NCBI GenBank assembly: GCA_018389105.1
Contig: JACATO010002731.1
Span: forward strand, 992,001-1,056,000
DNA: 64,000 nt
DNA from: Nautilus pompilius
Lineage: Eukaryota > Mollusca > Cephalopoda > Nautilida > Nautilidae
Direction of reading: 5' to 3'
Made by a program: the position numbers and the translations under genes. Each line of letters starts with the position of its first letter. Within the stretch, counting starts at the first letter, position 1. The notes under the pieces are model-generated. The model saw only the letters and a program-made list of their open reading frames with translations, was not told the DNA's origin and did no database searches. Below, piece after piece: positions 42,401-57,400 of the stretch.

Positions 42401-45400
42401 CAAGACTTACTTACCTATCACAAATTCAAAGTAATATAAATCTTCAATGGCATCTCTTAAGAGCTGCAAGTCAGTTTCTGAGAATTTCACCTTGCAAAGT
42501 TCCTTTTTATCGACATTTTCTGAAAAACAAAACAGATATGCACATAAAAAATTGTTCCATTTGAAAACTTTTATTAATCCCAGCAATTTAAAAATTTGAA
42601 TGTCACATTTAAATTACTTTACAGACCAAAGATAAAAATTCTTAAATATGTAAGCATTTGTAAGAAACTTATTTAAAAAAATTTTTCTAAACATCAGAAG
42701 GTATTTAAACTAGAAAGAATAAGAAACAAATGAATAGAATTATAAATAAAAATATAAAGTTTTCTTTAAAAAATTGTCTGGTTTCTCAACATGGAAGGTA
42801 AAAATAGACAAATCTCTGAATATAAAAAAATTTGTGGTATGGTTAGATTAAAGTAAGTATTCTCCATTTATGAATCTTATTACAAAATAAAATTAATGAA
42901 GTATCAAGAAAGAATAGAAAGTTATGGGTGATGAGGCATTTGCCATCAGTTAGGGTAGTAAATGATCTAATGAATCCGTGTTTCACTGATCTTTTCCTGT
43001 AAACATTGTAATATAGACAGATGTCCTGGTAATGCAATAAGCTAAATCACTGCTAAAAAAGAAACATAAAAAAACTTAGCATAGGTTCAAGACCAACTCA
43101 CGCCACTTGTGCAGTCTAAAAATGTAAAAAACAACAGAAAACTTAACTTCATTGCACACCAAAAAAGAATTAACCAAAATGTGTATACAGATGATGATAG
43201 GCTTATTATGTAGCTCAGCTACTATAAATAAGGTGATGGGTTAGTAACCATGCAATTTCAGATAAAAAATAATTAATTTTGACAAATTACTAAACAATCA
43301 GACAATTCATGATTACTGTAATAGGTTTATGCAACAAAATAGATTAATGAATTATAAAGATAATTCTTGCATTACCAACCATAGTAACTACTAAAACTTA
43401 GTTTTTCTTGTTGTTTCTTTCCCCAATAAAATAACATCTCAACATCTCTAAGCTTGATCAGGCTTAAAGCATGACATTCATCTGTAAACATCGTACATAT
43501 TTAATGCAATAATAAAAATGCTCCTTTTTTCTTAATGACCTGATCATCCTTGCTTAGTCTTTCACAGGAATAATTTACTGGCAGGGGTTTGCTTGTTTGT
43601 TTTTTTTCCACATGTGCACATAAACAAGCTTTGATTTAAAAAAAAAGAAAGAAAATACACTTTGCTTATTTTATTTATTTTTTAAAATCCTGATAAATCC
43701 AAAAATAGAAGTTTACTGAATTTTCAAGAATGACAAATATTTAATATTTTTGTTAAAATTTTGGGTCATGTTAAACAAAACAAAAATGATAAAATATATA
43801 AAAAAAGAATCAATAATTAAAAAAAAATATAAAGAAATACTGGTGTATAAAAATAAATGTATTTTTATATTTAAAAATGAAATATTTCTTTTTTTAACAA
43901 AACATTTATTCAGATAAGAAATTTTATAAAACATGCTTTCCTTTAAGATAACAACTGGGTGTTAAACTCATAATTTTGATAATTTCTAGGCTTTTCTTGA
44001 TTAATAATGATTTTATTTCTAATTTATATGAATTTTACATACTAATTTGCTATGATAAATTTCAATAAAAAAATTGATACAGTTTGTGCCTAGAGAAAAA
44101 TTTCTTTTATAAAATGAAAGTTACTCATGTAATTATCTCAAATTGTAATGAAGATATTATTTAATGTAAGCCATTATTTATGCAAAAATCATCTAAATGG
44201 ACAAACTAGATTAGATGACCCTTAAAAAAAATTTTTTTTTGACTATTGCAGATGATTTTCTATCCAAAAGTTTTTTTTTTAAAAAATAACTTTTTTGTGT
44301 AAATATCTCTGTTACAGAAACTAACTTGTTAGTTCAGGCATTTCTTACATTTTGTTTTCTTTAGTTAGTTCTGCTAACAAGGTGGTAGTAAATGTCCAAG
44401 CTAAGCATGTAGTTCTATAAGTGACACCCACAATAACTTTCTTAGTGTCTACTTTATACTGCAACAATTTGTAAAGCTAAAGGAACTTAATAAAACAGGC
44501 TATAAAGTGGCATGAAAAAATATTTTCTCAATGACTAATATAGCCACAATCCTTAATATACTCCTACAAATTATACAACAGATTTATATTAATGCTACTA
44601 CATAACTTCCTATTAAATTTTATAAACTTACTTTTAAAATTAATTTGATATAAAGAAACAGCCATTCTATCTCCATCCAATACCTCACCAAGAGTGAGTG
44701 ATTTGTGCTCAATCTGAAAGAGATAAAATTAAAATAATAAATGCTAGAGAAGTTCAATGATCCCTCCCTACAAGCTACACAAAATCTGCTAATCCACAAA
44801 GCTGTAATCTTGTTTTCAACTTGTCCTAAAAAAAAAAAAGCAGGAGCAATTTTTTAGATGAAGATATCATTAAAGAGATTGATATAGGTAAGGTATCTTG
44901 AAATGTGAGTTATAAAAGTTATTCTGTCTCTTAAGAAGCTAGATAAAGATGAAAATAATTTAAGTAATGACTATTTACAAAACAAAATTACACATGGTAT
45001 CATTGCATAAATATTTCCTTTTTAAAGATAGTTTTCCAACAAATTATGCTAGTCTAGTCTATAATGTGATCAAACATGACATTCAACTTTTCAGTTGGCT
45101 CAACGACTGTAGTCTTTAAAATAAAATATTTTCAATTCAACCACGTTCACGTCATCTTTGCTTATTGCACTAACAAAAGATAATCTACTCAAATGGTATA
45201 GATAATATAAATTTTGCAAACAATTTATTTTGATTAATTCTGATAAAGATTGACTGTGTTATTTTTTAAAACTTAATCTATTTAAAAAAACTTTTCTTGC
45301 AAGTAATAAAATGCATTATTGTGTAAATGGTTAAAAATAAAATCTTTTCTTAGTTTATTCAATGCTATTTATTATTAGACTTTCATCCCTCATTCACTTC

Positions 45401-48400
45401 ATGAAAACAATACAAAATTGTTTGAAGAGTTCCCTTAGTATTGCTTTAGTTTATTTACAGAGTTAATTCATTGTAGCATAACCAATTTATATGGATTTTT
45501 TTCTATTCACATTTACTAAAACAAGCAAATTTCAATAGTTATCTTTTAGCAGCTTCTTTTTTGGAACAAGTAAAATTAAGTTTTCCATTAAGAAATCTAC
45601 CCTTTATCTATAAATATATTGTTTTGCCAAAAATCCCAGTGAAATCAATTACTTTATCAAACTTAAAACATTTATAACAACAAGTAAGTAAAGAATAGAG
45701 TAACCTTAAGCTCAAAGTAGTCATACTCATAAAAGATGGGAGACCGATTTACAGTAAGTTGAGACTTACAAAAAATATAATTATCATCAGTTTTCAATAT
45801 ATGTTTCTTATTAATCAGTGCTCTCTAGACAACTCTACAATGGAGTCACCCATGCTTGGTGTCCAGGATGGTTTTAAAGATCTCGTAGTGACTATTTTTT
45901 CAATTTAAGTCAATGGTGGGGAACCTATGGCCCACAGCTACATGAAGCCTGCCCCTTCAAAATGGTCTACTAATGATATATATCCACCACTACAAGCATC
46001 TTAGCTACATTAATTGAGTAAAAGAGAGAAATATTTTCAACATGGAAAAACTGTTTCTAATTTTTAGCATGCTCAATCACATTTGTCATTGAATGGGCCT
46101 CTCCATATCTAGTCAACATCTATGTTTAACTCACTGTTCATGCATATGAGGTTTGTGTGTGCTCATACATCACATGTTACAGTGATATAAAATGGTGACT
46201 GCAAGTAAAAGAGGAAGGTAGATACAGAAGGCTGCTTTATCCAAGAAAAAATGATTCTGGAATATTTCTTTGTAGTTGTAAATGAAGAACCTATTTGTTT
46301 GTGCTGCTTGATAAAGCTTTGGCAGTAATGAAGGTGAACCTAAAATACCATTACACAACAAAACATTGAAAATATGCTAATCTCCAATGACAACCTTATA
46401 TTGACAAATTGAGTCCTTTAAGAAAAATATGATTGCAAAATAAGTGCTAAAACATCACTATCTTTATCTACTATATTATCTGCTAGGTATTTAACTAGAA
46501 ATTAATAAAAATTTAATATGAAATGCTTAATTCTTTCATTACTTAATATATACAAAATTTTCCTTCAAAATTAACTGAAATTGAATAAGTAGCAACATAC
46601 TGAAAACCTGTTCTGCTAAAAATACATGCATATATAGTGTCTAAAAGGTCCAACTTTAATATCTTTTGATATAAATATCATAGAAACAAACAGTAAACAG
46701 CATATGAAAACATACAAATTAATGTTTTTAGTACACTACATTACAATTTTATAAGCCTCAACATATCCACCATCTTTAGTGATATATCTAGTTGATTCTG
46801 AGTGATTGCATTGGTGATCCTGGCCTTAAGTTCATCCAATGAATATGGTTATGAGTGAACAACAATTTTAGCATAACCCATAAAATGTAGTTTAATAGGG
46901 ACAGGTCAAGGCATGAAGACTTTAAACAAGAACTGCCACACATTTAAAATATAGTGACAGAGAGCACTGTCTTGCTGAAAGGAGGTGCTATTTAAAATAT
47001 TTATTTGTCTTAGTTTGGGTATTAAAAAATTCTGAAATGTTGCAATATAATGTTTACCATTGACAGTTGGTTCTTCAAAAGAGAGAGAGAGAGAGAGAGA
47101 CCAATGATGCATGACTTTGTGTGCGCGCACCAAACGATGCCAGACTTCATATGGTTAATTTTTGTCTCCCAAATGTGGCAAATGTCTTGGTTAACTTTTC
47201 ATATCAGAAAATGTCAACTCATCCAGAAACCAAGAAGTCATGATTTTTTATTGAAACTGTTCATAGAATCTAATCTTGTAGGATAATAATATTCCAGTAA
47301 CATTTGAACAACCTGAATCTTGTAAATGTAAGTTCACTTTGAGAATTTTGTGTATAGTTGATCATGCGATGTTTAGTTCATTGGATGCATGTTTAACAAT
47401 TTACATAGACTCCAATCAAATACTTCCTGGATGAAAGCCACAGTTTTTAAAATAATATCAGGCTTCCCAGATTGAGATCTATTAGTCAATGACCCAGTTT
47501 CTTTAAATTTATTCATCCAATTGCTAATTGAGTTCCTGTGTGGTGCATCTCTCTGGTAATGAACAGTAAGTTTTCTTCTCACAGCTATTACGGACTTCAT
47601 TTCTGGTAGCCATAATAAACAGTTTACCCTTTCTTCTGCTGCCACCATTTTCAATCAGTTTCACAATCCAGATGTAATATGAATTAACAAAAGCTTTAAT
47701 ATTTATGCTTTCATATACTGTTTACTGCTTGTTTCTATGATGTGTACATCAAAAGTTATTAAAGTTTAAAGTTTCACAGTTTTATAGACACCCTGTATAT
47801 ACAGTATTGGAAATAATTATGAAAACAAAAGAAAAAATGGGCATAAAATGCACCATAGTACATTCATGTGTTGATATAGTACAATATGAATAGTTGTCAT
47901 GCAAAAAAGTTCTATACCCACAGAAGAACTATAAAAGTATAGGCAATGATATCATTGTAGTGTCATGAATGTGTGGTTAATGCTAAAGCTTCTTGGAAGC
48001 AAATATCACATGACAACTGTATGATGGCTACTCTTTGCAGAAGATTGCAGCCAAACTTCATGATTCAGAAGCTGTATGCATGAGAGAGAGAGAGAGCATG
48101 AAACTAGTACTGCTGAAATTGGATGCAGTAGAGGAAGAAAGCCCAAACTCTCCAAAAGTGGTGTGAAGTTCCTCAGGTTATGTTCTCTATGTAATAAACC
48201 AAAAGTCAGTAAAGATCTTGTGAATGACCTAGCTGCAAGTATAGGTATTAACATTTCTTCAAGAACAGTAAGATGTATATTAGTGCAGACTATTCTCAAT
48301 GGATGTGTAGCTGCCCATAAATCATTGTGAACAATAAGCAACCAAAAGGCAAAACTGAAAGAAATGAAAGTGGCATGACCAAACATGAAAAAAAAAAGCA

Positions 48401-51400
48401 GTTTGTTTGAAAGTAGACTGGAGAGTGTTATAAATGTTAATGTGCAACAGCTACATATCAGCCAAGGGTGTTGGAGATTTGCATAAAAGCAAAAAATACA
48501 CTTTAACTTCCAACAGGTAGGTTTTCCTCCATCATGCCATTACCTCAGGAAGGCATCTCATTGGGTAAGGAATCATCTTCCAACATGACAATGATGCCAA
48601 GCATAAGCCAGAGATGAAAAACTATCTGAAATGTAAAGAGGCTGATGGAACATTCATAAGTTGTTTGTCTAAAGTCACCAGATTGAAGACCAGAATCAAA
48701 ATAGATTCCGTTAATGCACTGAAATGTCAACAGATATGAACATTTTATTGATGAATTTACTTCTTATTGACCTAACTGAATAAATTTGTGCAATAAAATT
48801 ATCTCACATTTCCCCACCGTTTACATAAGTAATCAATACAGGTTAAATGCAGTTAGGATCATTATACTAAATTAAAATCATTCTTAGTAATATTTTGGTG
48901 ACACTGATATCCAATCTTTATTTTATTACAGCTATTCTTTAATATAAAAATATACTCTAAAAATTTAGAATGTTATAGAATTAAATGGAGAAACCACCTA
49001 GAAAATTTAAAGCACAATGAGATTGGGAATAATTTATTATATACAAGTAAAGGAAATTTTTTGATGGCTATTGAAATGCCTAGTATGCTTATTGTGATAG
49101 TACAAGTCAGTAAAAGGATTACAGGTTATACTGAAGTTTTATTTCACCAATTTTTTCTTCATAGCCTATTTGACTTAACATATTATATACAGTAATTGTT
49201 TAAAAATAGAAATGGTATGGGTTTACAAAACTGACTATCATAACTGCCTGCACAATGCTGTTTCATAAAGATATTTAAGGGGTTAAAATTCCAGCCCATA
49301 ACATGCTGTTGGCTTTGCCTATTCTAACAGCTTAATGAATGCCCCCAGGATGCATTTCTCTAATTTGATCAGCAACACATGCAAATTTACTGATTATACT
49401 TAGTTTAAAATTAATCTAAATCAGTCAGAGCAGATGGCTCTACTAATATCTTCTGTGATTTATTTCTCCATTTAAAGGTAAATTCATGTGTGAGAAGAAA
49501 GCAGTTGTTTGCACAGGATGATATGTACAAATATCATAGACATTTTTGCATCAGGGTATGAGCTTTAGCAAACTGAAACCTACTATTCAAAATTTGTGAC
49601 TTGTATCCATTGTTGTTGGTTGGAGTAAATACCTGAAAATGTCTAAAAGACCATATTATTTGTCAAGGTAGGTGCAACAACAACAAAAAAAGCATGACAG
49701 TACAATGGCATTCTCACTTTATTGTTGTAAGTTTGGAAAGGAAATAATTTATGGATAATGTAATGCATTGTTTTACTTTTAATCTGTATGACAATATCAC
49801 ACATTTTTAATCATTCTGATGAGATATATAGAATTATGTGAAAAAACAGATCAACAGGATAATTCCTGCCAACAGTCATACAAAAGCTGCTTAATGACCA
49901 GAGGGTCAAAATAAAAAATGCAAAGGTGTTTTTTGCACCAAACTCATTACTGTATTCCCTTCTATAATATTTATGGTTGGTTCCCAGCAGCAGGAGCTGA
50001 CTTGTGTTCCAACTAGCAGCCAATTTCATCACAAACATGCTTGAGTAATTTGGTGACATGGATGGTCATGGCAAAACTAGAATGTTGTTTATCTACATAC
50101 TTCATGGGCACAGTAGCTGTGTATAAATTGATATTGTCTAATTTTGTAAACATCACTTTGATCTCTTACAGCATTGATATCTGCTATAAATATATCTGTT
50201 GATAACTAAAACTACCACAAAGCACAATACTACTCCATTTGCTGGCCTGTACGACAAACCTTACTTTATCATGTCCTTACATGTGTAGATGTCCATCACT
50301 ATAAGACAAGTGATAAAAACTTTCAATAGAAAGGAAAACCCTTTGCCAATGTAAATGTTGCCAGTTTTGATGCTGTTATTCCTACTGTAAACTTGCTTGA
50401 TATAGCATGTTCTGTTGGTAAGATAAGAGTCCAGGCAGATTAGCTGACCATTCCAACGAGTGTAATTTTTCAACTGAGGGCGTGTTGACCCTGACTGCTT
50501 CTTAAGCCAGGATGGCACATGGTGAACCCTGAAGAACTTATTGATTTCAACTACATGTTTCATGAGAGGAGCAGGTGTTAGATCTTGCCCAAGTAGGTTA
50601 AGGGCATGGGAAAGGCAGCCGTATGTAATCAGGTTCTTGTCTTCCTTCTCTAGCTCTTCCCTCATCTTGTCCATACTCTTTGCATTATCTGTTACAAAGG
50701 ACTGAACTTTACATCCATAGACACCCTTAGCACAGTCTTGTGGGTGGTACCAGTATCCTTGGCATTCACAAAGAACCCCTTTCCCTCACTGACTATTAAT
50801 GTTGCAATTACTGGCTTGTTTTGGATGGTACTCAGCCATTTTGCTGCATAGTGACAGTCTTGTTGTTGAGCTGCTGCTTCATGATGGCCTGGTACCTGCC
50901 ATGGCACTTGTCAAGTAGTTTGTTACTCATTGCATCCCTGGTAGGTGACTGGTAACCTGGCTGGAGACTGAACACTATAGCCTTGAAGATAGGATGTTCT
51001 ACAATGCTGAAGGGTAGGTTGCACCCATACACAAACTCAGCAATTTTTTCATTCAGGTTGTCTTTGGTAGCATCTGGAGTATGTACGATGACGTTGTTAA
51101 GGTCAGCTTGATGCTTCTTGGCTGGTGATGTGTCAGGACCAAAGTGGAAAGCAGCTGGGCGTTTCTCTGGCTGATGAGCACTGACTGGAGCTGGGTCACA
51201 CACCATTGCACCTTGCTGAGACTCACTGGCTCTAGACAGCTTGACACATTTCTCATAGTGTTTCTTCATCCTGCCTATGTGGTTACTCTGTACATTTAAA
51301 CAGAGCTTACATTGAGCAGCGAACTTAGAACCATCCACATTGCAGTGGAAATGGTCGCAGATAATGTTCTTAGGTCTACCTCCTTTGAGCATGTTGTCTT

Positions 51401-54400
51401 GTAAAACTAATCACTGTTCAGACTAATTATGAAATTAAGACTAAAATCCTCCTTATTTATATCCAAATGTGACCCACACAGGCTGGATTAATTACAATTC
51501 TCTTACCTAATACAATGGGTGACTCAACCCTGGACCATTACTCTTTGATTGCCCTTGACACAGAGGGATTCTTTTTCACACCTAATGCAATGGGATTGAT
51601 ACCTAAAGCACACAAGGAGATTATCTAAGATACTAAAAATATCACCTAAAACATTTACAGATGTAACTTATAGTATTAAATTAACAATTCTCTTTGTACC
51701 AAATTATTCATTGAAATTTAAACATCTATGTTTTAATACAGAAATATTCTAGTTACATTAGAGGAACTTTTAGCCACTTCTAGCCAGTTTCAGCTGGCTA
51801 AAAGTGTAAAAAAACTGGCTAAAACAGTTTTCTAGCCACGTAGTATGGCTAAAACCCAACCCTGGAATATATATATACACACTAAGAACATATCTATTTT
51901 TGATATTTATTGCAGTGAATAAACAAAACTTTATGTACACAAGTGAACATGTGTAAATAACAATGTTCATCTTATGTCAAATGTTCGAAACTGTGATGCT
52001 GCATACTTCCAGAGCAATTACTTCCTGTTTATATAAACCCTCAACATGGTGGACAGAAGGTTGAGTTTCAAACAGAGGAAAAGCATTTTAAAGTGGTATT
52101 TTAAGTACGAAATGTAAAGGAAGTGCAATGTGACTGGTTAGGAGTATGGAACATCAATTCCCACACATTTATCAATTAGTCATTAACCTACTACGAGTTA
52201 CAGTATGGGTTTGATTCTCCTCATAGCATTGCTGGGTCATTTTTTTTAAACGATACTCTAATGGGTGAAAATTATCTGGAAATGCTACACAATGATGTAG
52301 TTCCTGCCATAAGATATCTGTATGGGTATGGAGGCTCTAAGGTTTACTTTCAGCAAAATGGAGCACCAACACATTATCACAGTGAGATGTTCAAGCTTTT
52401 CTTGATGTGGAGTTTCCTGGGATGTGGTTAGTTTGTCATGGAACTGCTCATGAATATTCTCCAAAGTAACCTGACCTTACACCCCTTCTACCTGTGGGGA
52501 GAGGTCATGAAGGACAAAGTATATAGTGCCAAATTTTGAACACTACAAGACTTGGAGGAAAAGATTGAGCAGGAAGTATGCAACATCTCAGTTCACATGT
52601 CACTTTTGAATGCTGATCTGTCTCAGAATGTTGTGGTGCATGTTTGTGCATAAATGGTGACATTTCTCTTAAGATTACCATTGTATGTCGTTTTCACATC
52701 TTCACCTGTGTACATAACAAAGTGTTGTTTATTCAGTGATATAAGTATTAAATATACATAGATTCAAAGTGTATAGGCATATTTCTGAATCATTGTATGT
52801 ATTGTCAGTTACCTATTTTAGATTCATCTAAATTAAGTCTAGACCTTATATGAAAACATTATTCTAAATTTCTAATTGTTTATTAAAATCAAGAATAATA
52901 TTTATACTATTAAATTGAAAAATGAATAATTTTTTTCTATATCTGTTGACTGATTTGATAACCAAGAGCATTATCATGAATGAAAGGGTCTACCTTGATC
53001 AAAATTAATGTCCAGTTTTGTTATTATTTTTGCAAGTCCTCCAGAGGAAGTAATTGATTATTTTCAAAAAGGAAACAGAAGATTAAATTCTATTTTGTAA
53101 AATTTAGAAATTATAGCCACATTTTGAAAAATAAATGTAATCATATAGGGATTTTGTTTTTATTTAGTCATGTGTGAATAGTGTGAAACCCAAACAATGT
53201 ATCAGTGGCATAAATTTGGGATAAATTTTATCCAATGAATCTCAAAGTATCTAGTGAATTATATCATAACTAATAGAAATGTATTGTTATTTTATTCTGC
53301 ATTTGTTGATATAAATAATCCTATTTCAATTTTTGAAAAATAAGTCTCACTCGATCAATAAATGGTACACTTGGTAGCCTAAATTGTACTTTGAATAGAT
53401 ATAGGTGAACAAATAATTAACATGTACATATTAGGTAAGAAGCCCCTTCCCCAATGTTGCTCTGCCTTCACCATTATATTATGCTGCTGCCTTATTCATA
53501 TTACAGTTTATAATATATATATGTGCAATTATAGATACCATCTTTTCAAGTTTATAACTTGAATGTTCCAATTAAGGAAATCTGCAAGTTCATTCATATA
53601 CAGAATGAACTGGAGTACAAGTAAAAACTACAGACAGCACCCATGTATTGTTTTCCACAAATAAACTCACTGATATGATGCTATTTTGATGGTCAAGAAC
53701 TCATATAAAAAGACAAAGAAATTAAATACAGTGCAATCCTAATAAAAAAATTTAGGAGACCAGAAAAATAATTTCTTGTTAACTAGTTACCACCATATTC
53801 AAGGAAGAACAAATGTGTTATAAAATCAAACAAATTTATTTCACAGAAAAAGTTACAAACCAGTTTCAAAATTGTGAACTAATGTAAAAAAACTTACAAA
53901 TTCAGTTATTATTAGTCCTTAGACTTTCTTGAAAACCCAAAAACAGATTTTTGCTTTTGCTCCTTTGAGCCCATATTTCTCCAAAGTCTTCCACTACAAT
54001 GATATTGTCCATGATTTCCTTTGGGCTATTCTGTCAGAAAGTATCAATGACTTGTAAGTGCTGCTGCATTTGCTCCCTTTATGGTGGATACAGGAGAGGA
54101 AAGAAGTTATCTTCCTTATTTGATTCTGCTACAGTTTTTGTTGAAGATAAAACTGTAGCAGCTATTCATTTCATGGACTGACAATGTTGCTGCAGTTTGT
54201 ATTCTGTCATCAGCATTATAGGTAAGACAATATTGTCACAGTTTGCTTTCTTAAATTGTAGCAAGTTCTGGAAAAGGTGATATAATTCTTCATTTGCCTC
54301 ACTGACTAGATTGGAGATGGTCTTGTGGTCATTGCATCCAATGCTGTGCACATCATGTACAGAGCATCTAATATGATCTGAAACTGTTTAATCTGACTTT

Positions 54401-57400
54401 GACTGATACAGATCAACTGATTAATTTTCCATCATCACATATTTGAAGTATACTAATAGTGTTGGGTGGAAAAAACAAGTTCAAGTGCCTCTAAAAGAAA
54501 TATGAGAAAAGTCTGGCCAATTATCCACAATGAATGCAATTTGCCTTCCCTATGTCTTCATCTTTGACACAAGTTTATGAACCTACACCTCACAGAGGAG
54601 TTCATCCAAGATTTGGCATTGAAAGTCTATTTGATTGCTAGAGTTGTTGTTCCTGGTGGTTTTTAAAATGTTCTGATCACTAAAGTAGTAGTTTACTGGT
54701 TCCATCCATATTGACACCAACCAAGGTGGTAAGAAATTTCTTCAACTTTCTGCTACCTGCCTGCTTGTTATCCTTTAAACCCAGCACTTTCTTTGAAAGG
54801 CATTGATAAAAAACACCTGTCTCATCTGCACTAATCAAGTGTAACATCAGCTGATTTTCCAACAATTGCTTTATAAGTGATTGTCTTTCTTTCTTAAAAT
54901 TATCAAAAATTCAAGAGCTTAGTTTAAAATTCCCAAGTTTTTGCTCATTCACTGGCTTGCATGAGCATAATAGAGACAGATATTGGTATGCCAATGGTCT
55001 ATGCCTGACAAAACCAAGTAAACATTACTGCATGAAATTGACTGCTCTCTCCAATTGTTATTCATTTCCTGTATGGTTTGAAGGTGTACAGGTTGATGCA
55101 TCTTTAATTTGGTAGAAAGGGTTGAATTGGGGATTCCAAACTTTGTTGCAGTCTGTGATTTGTAGAGTTTTTTTTTGTAGACTTCTGCAATGATTTTTAT
55201 CTTGGTTTTGGTACAGATTGCATTTCACTTTCACTTTGCCATGCATCACGTGGACTACACTTGTTCTTGCTCAGTTAAGCCAAATGTTCTCTGCAATGTA
55301 AGGTAGCTAATGATATAAATCAATGCTTCTCAACAGGGGTCCCACAAACAACTGGGGTTATTAAAAGGTTCCATGAAACAAAAACACAAATTTCCTTGCT
55401 AGGGGAACAGAATTATTAAACAATCCTACCTCGAGTTTATTTTATAACTGTGAAGTTGCATCATTATACTTGTGACAAAAAGTACTAACTCAATTACAGA
55501 TATTGCAGTGAGTTCTGTAGCAAAACACTGAATTACTACATTGCCAAATACTTTTTTTGAACAAACTTATTTCATTTAGTCTAGACATAATCTGATTTGT
55601 GAGTGCCCTTATTCATTAAGCTTTAGGGGAAAACATGTAGGGCTGCACTTTTGATGTGTGTTTTCAAATTTAGGCAAGGTCAGGCTATGTATGAAGGTCA
55701 GACTAAGGAGGGATGAGAGATTGTTGTTTTAGAATTTTAAACTGAGCAAACAGTTAGGTTAGCATTTTCAAGAAATCTGAAGATGAACAACAGTCATGTA
55801 TCGAGCATCAAATATTGCCAATGTCATATAGATGACCAATCTTAATACATACAGGAATTCAGTCAAGGAAATGGAATGAGGACTATGTTGCTTTTCAATT
55901 TTATTTTTCTAATGATCAAATGTTGTGCTCTGAACCAGAAAGAGAATATATAATTTGTGGAGAGCAGATGTGCAACTCTTCTCTGACTCTGGAAAAACTG
56001 AAGCAACATCTTAAAACAAATCATGAAGAATACAAAACCAAAATGAAGGTGTACTTTGAGAATGCATCAACTCTCTTGCAAGTCTACATTGATGTCTAAT
56101 ACTTGATATATAGACCTGCTGAGAACATCATATTGAATTACTGATGTCTTGTGTAAACAAAAGTAACTATTCACTGAAGGAGATGGCATCAAATTCAACA
56201 TTATCATTGCAGCCAAAAAACTTCATGGTTAAAAGGTTGTAAGGAGAGTTAAGGAAGTGTCTTTGTCCAACAACATGATACTTTAACATGCTTCAGACAT
56301 CAATCTTGACCTGACAGATCAGTAGCTACAAAAACTTCGAGCAACCTGCTGGTTTGGCCTACAGATCAACAAATATACCGATGTTAGTAGTCAAGCACAG
56401 CTGTTAGCTTATGCTCGATATCCTGATTGTTAGTCCAAGACTGTCCAAGAAGAATACTTTTGTTGCTTGGATGTGGAAGTGTTGACAACAGGTGAAACCC
56501 TTTCCATGAATTTGCATAATTTCATGAAAGACAACCACATTCCCTGGGAGAAATGATCAACTATTACCACAGATGAAGTAGCAGCAATAATGGAGAGAGT
56601 TTCAGGAGTAATTACCAAGATACAAAAAGCTGCTCCCCATTGTGTTTCAAAGTAATGCATAATTCATTGTGAAGCACTTGTGGTGAAATGATTTACTGCA
56701 GGATATGGAAGGTGAACTTGAGGTTGTGTTGGAAAATTGATAAAAACCATGCATGTGTTCTAGAAACTTTGAGAGGAAATGGAAGCAGAGTACAAAATGC
56801 TTTTGCTTCATTAATAGGTAATTGGCTATTGAGAAGAGTTCTCAACAGGTTGTTCAACTTGTGAGAAATTCTAGTTTTTTTTTACTAAGAAGAAGCTTGA
56901 GAAGGCTTCCCTTTTCATGGATCCTGTTTGGATATCAAAATTGGCTTACCTGACATCTGCATTTGATCTGTTGAACTGAGTCTGCAAGGTGGTGAGGCTG
57001 ATGTCTTCACTGAACTCAGCAAAAAAGTGGAGGCATTCGAGATGAAGCTCACATCGTGGAAAGATGAAGTAGAGTTTGAAGATTTCTCAAGCTTTCTGAC
57101 CCCAGAATAGGTTCTTACAGATGCTTATGCAGATAATTTTAATGAGATTAAAGAACTCTTGTCCTCTCATTTGAAAAGCCTAGAAGAAAATTTTGCAATA
57201 TACTTTCCCACAAAAGAAGTCATTAGTCTGTAGGAAAGGCTGGATTCTGCATCCATTTTATATGTCTTAAAACATTATGCAGAAAAATGCAGAGCTTATG
57301 GAACCTTTTATTGAACTCCACCTTATGTTACTTTGAAGAATCTCTTTCAAAGATTCAGTGGTCACAGAAAAAGGTTTTGGGTGTCCTTGTTGACAAAAGG

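Noticed and set aside
43713-43934. 73-codon hydrophobic minus-strand frame
   Set aside because: Composition reflects AT-rich DNA (Phe, Ile, Lys, Asn); no splice or homology support.
49811-50059. 82-codon minus-strand frame as C-terminus of the BED hAT
   Set aside because: No convincing match to the hAT dimerisation motif, although the position would be right.
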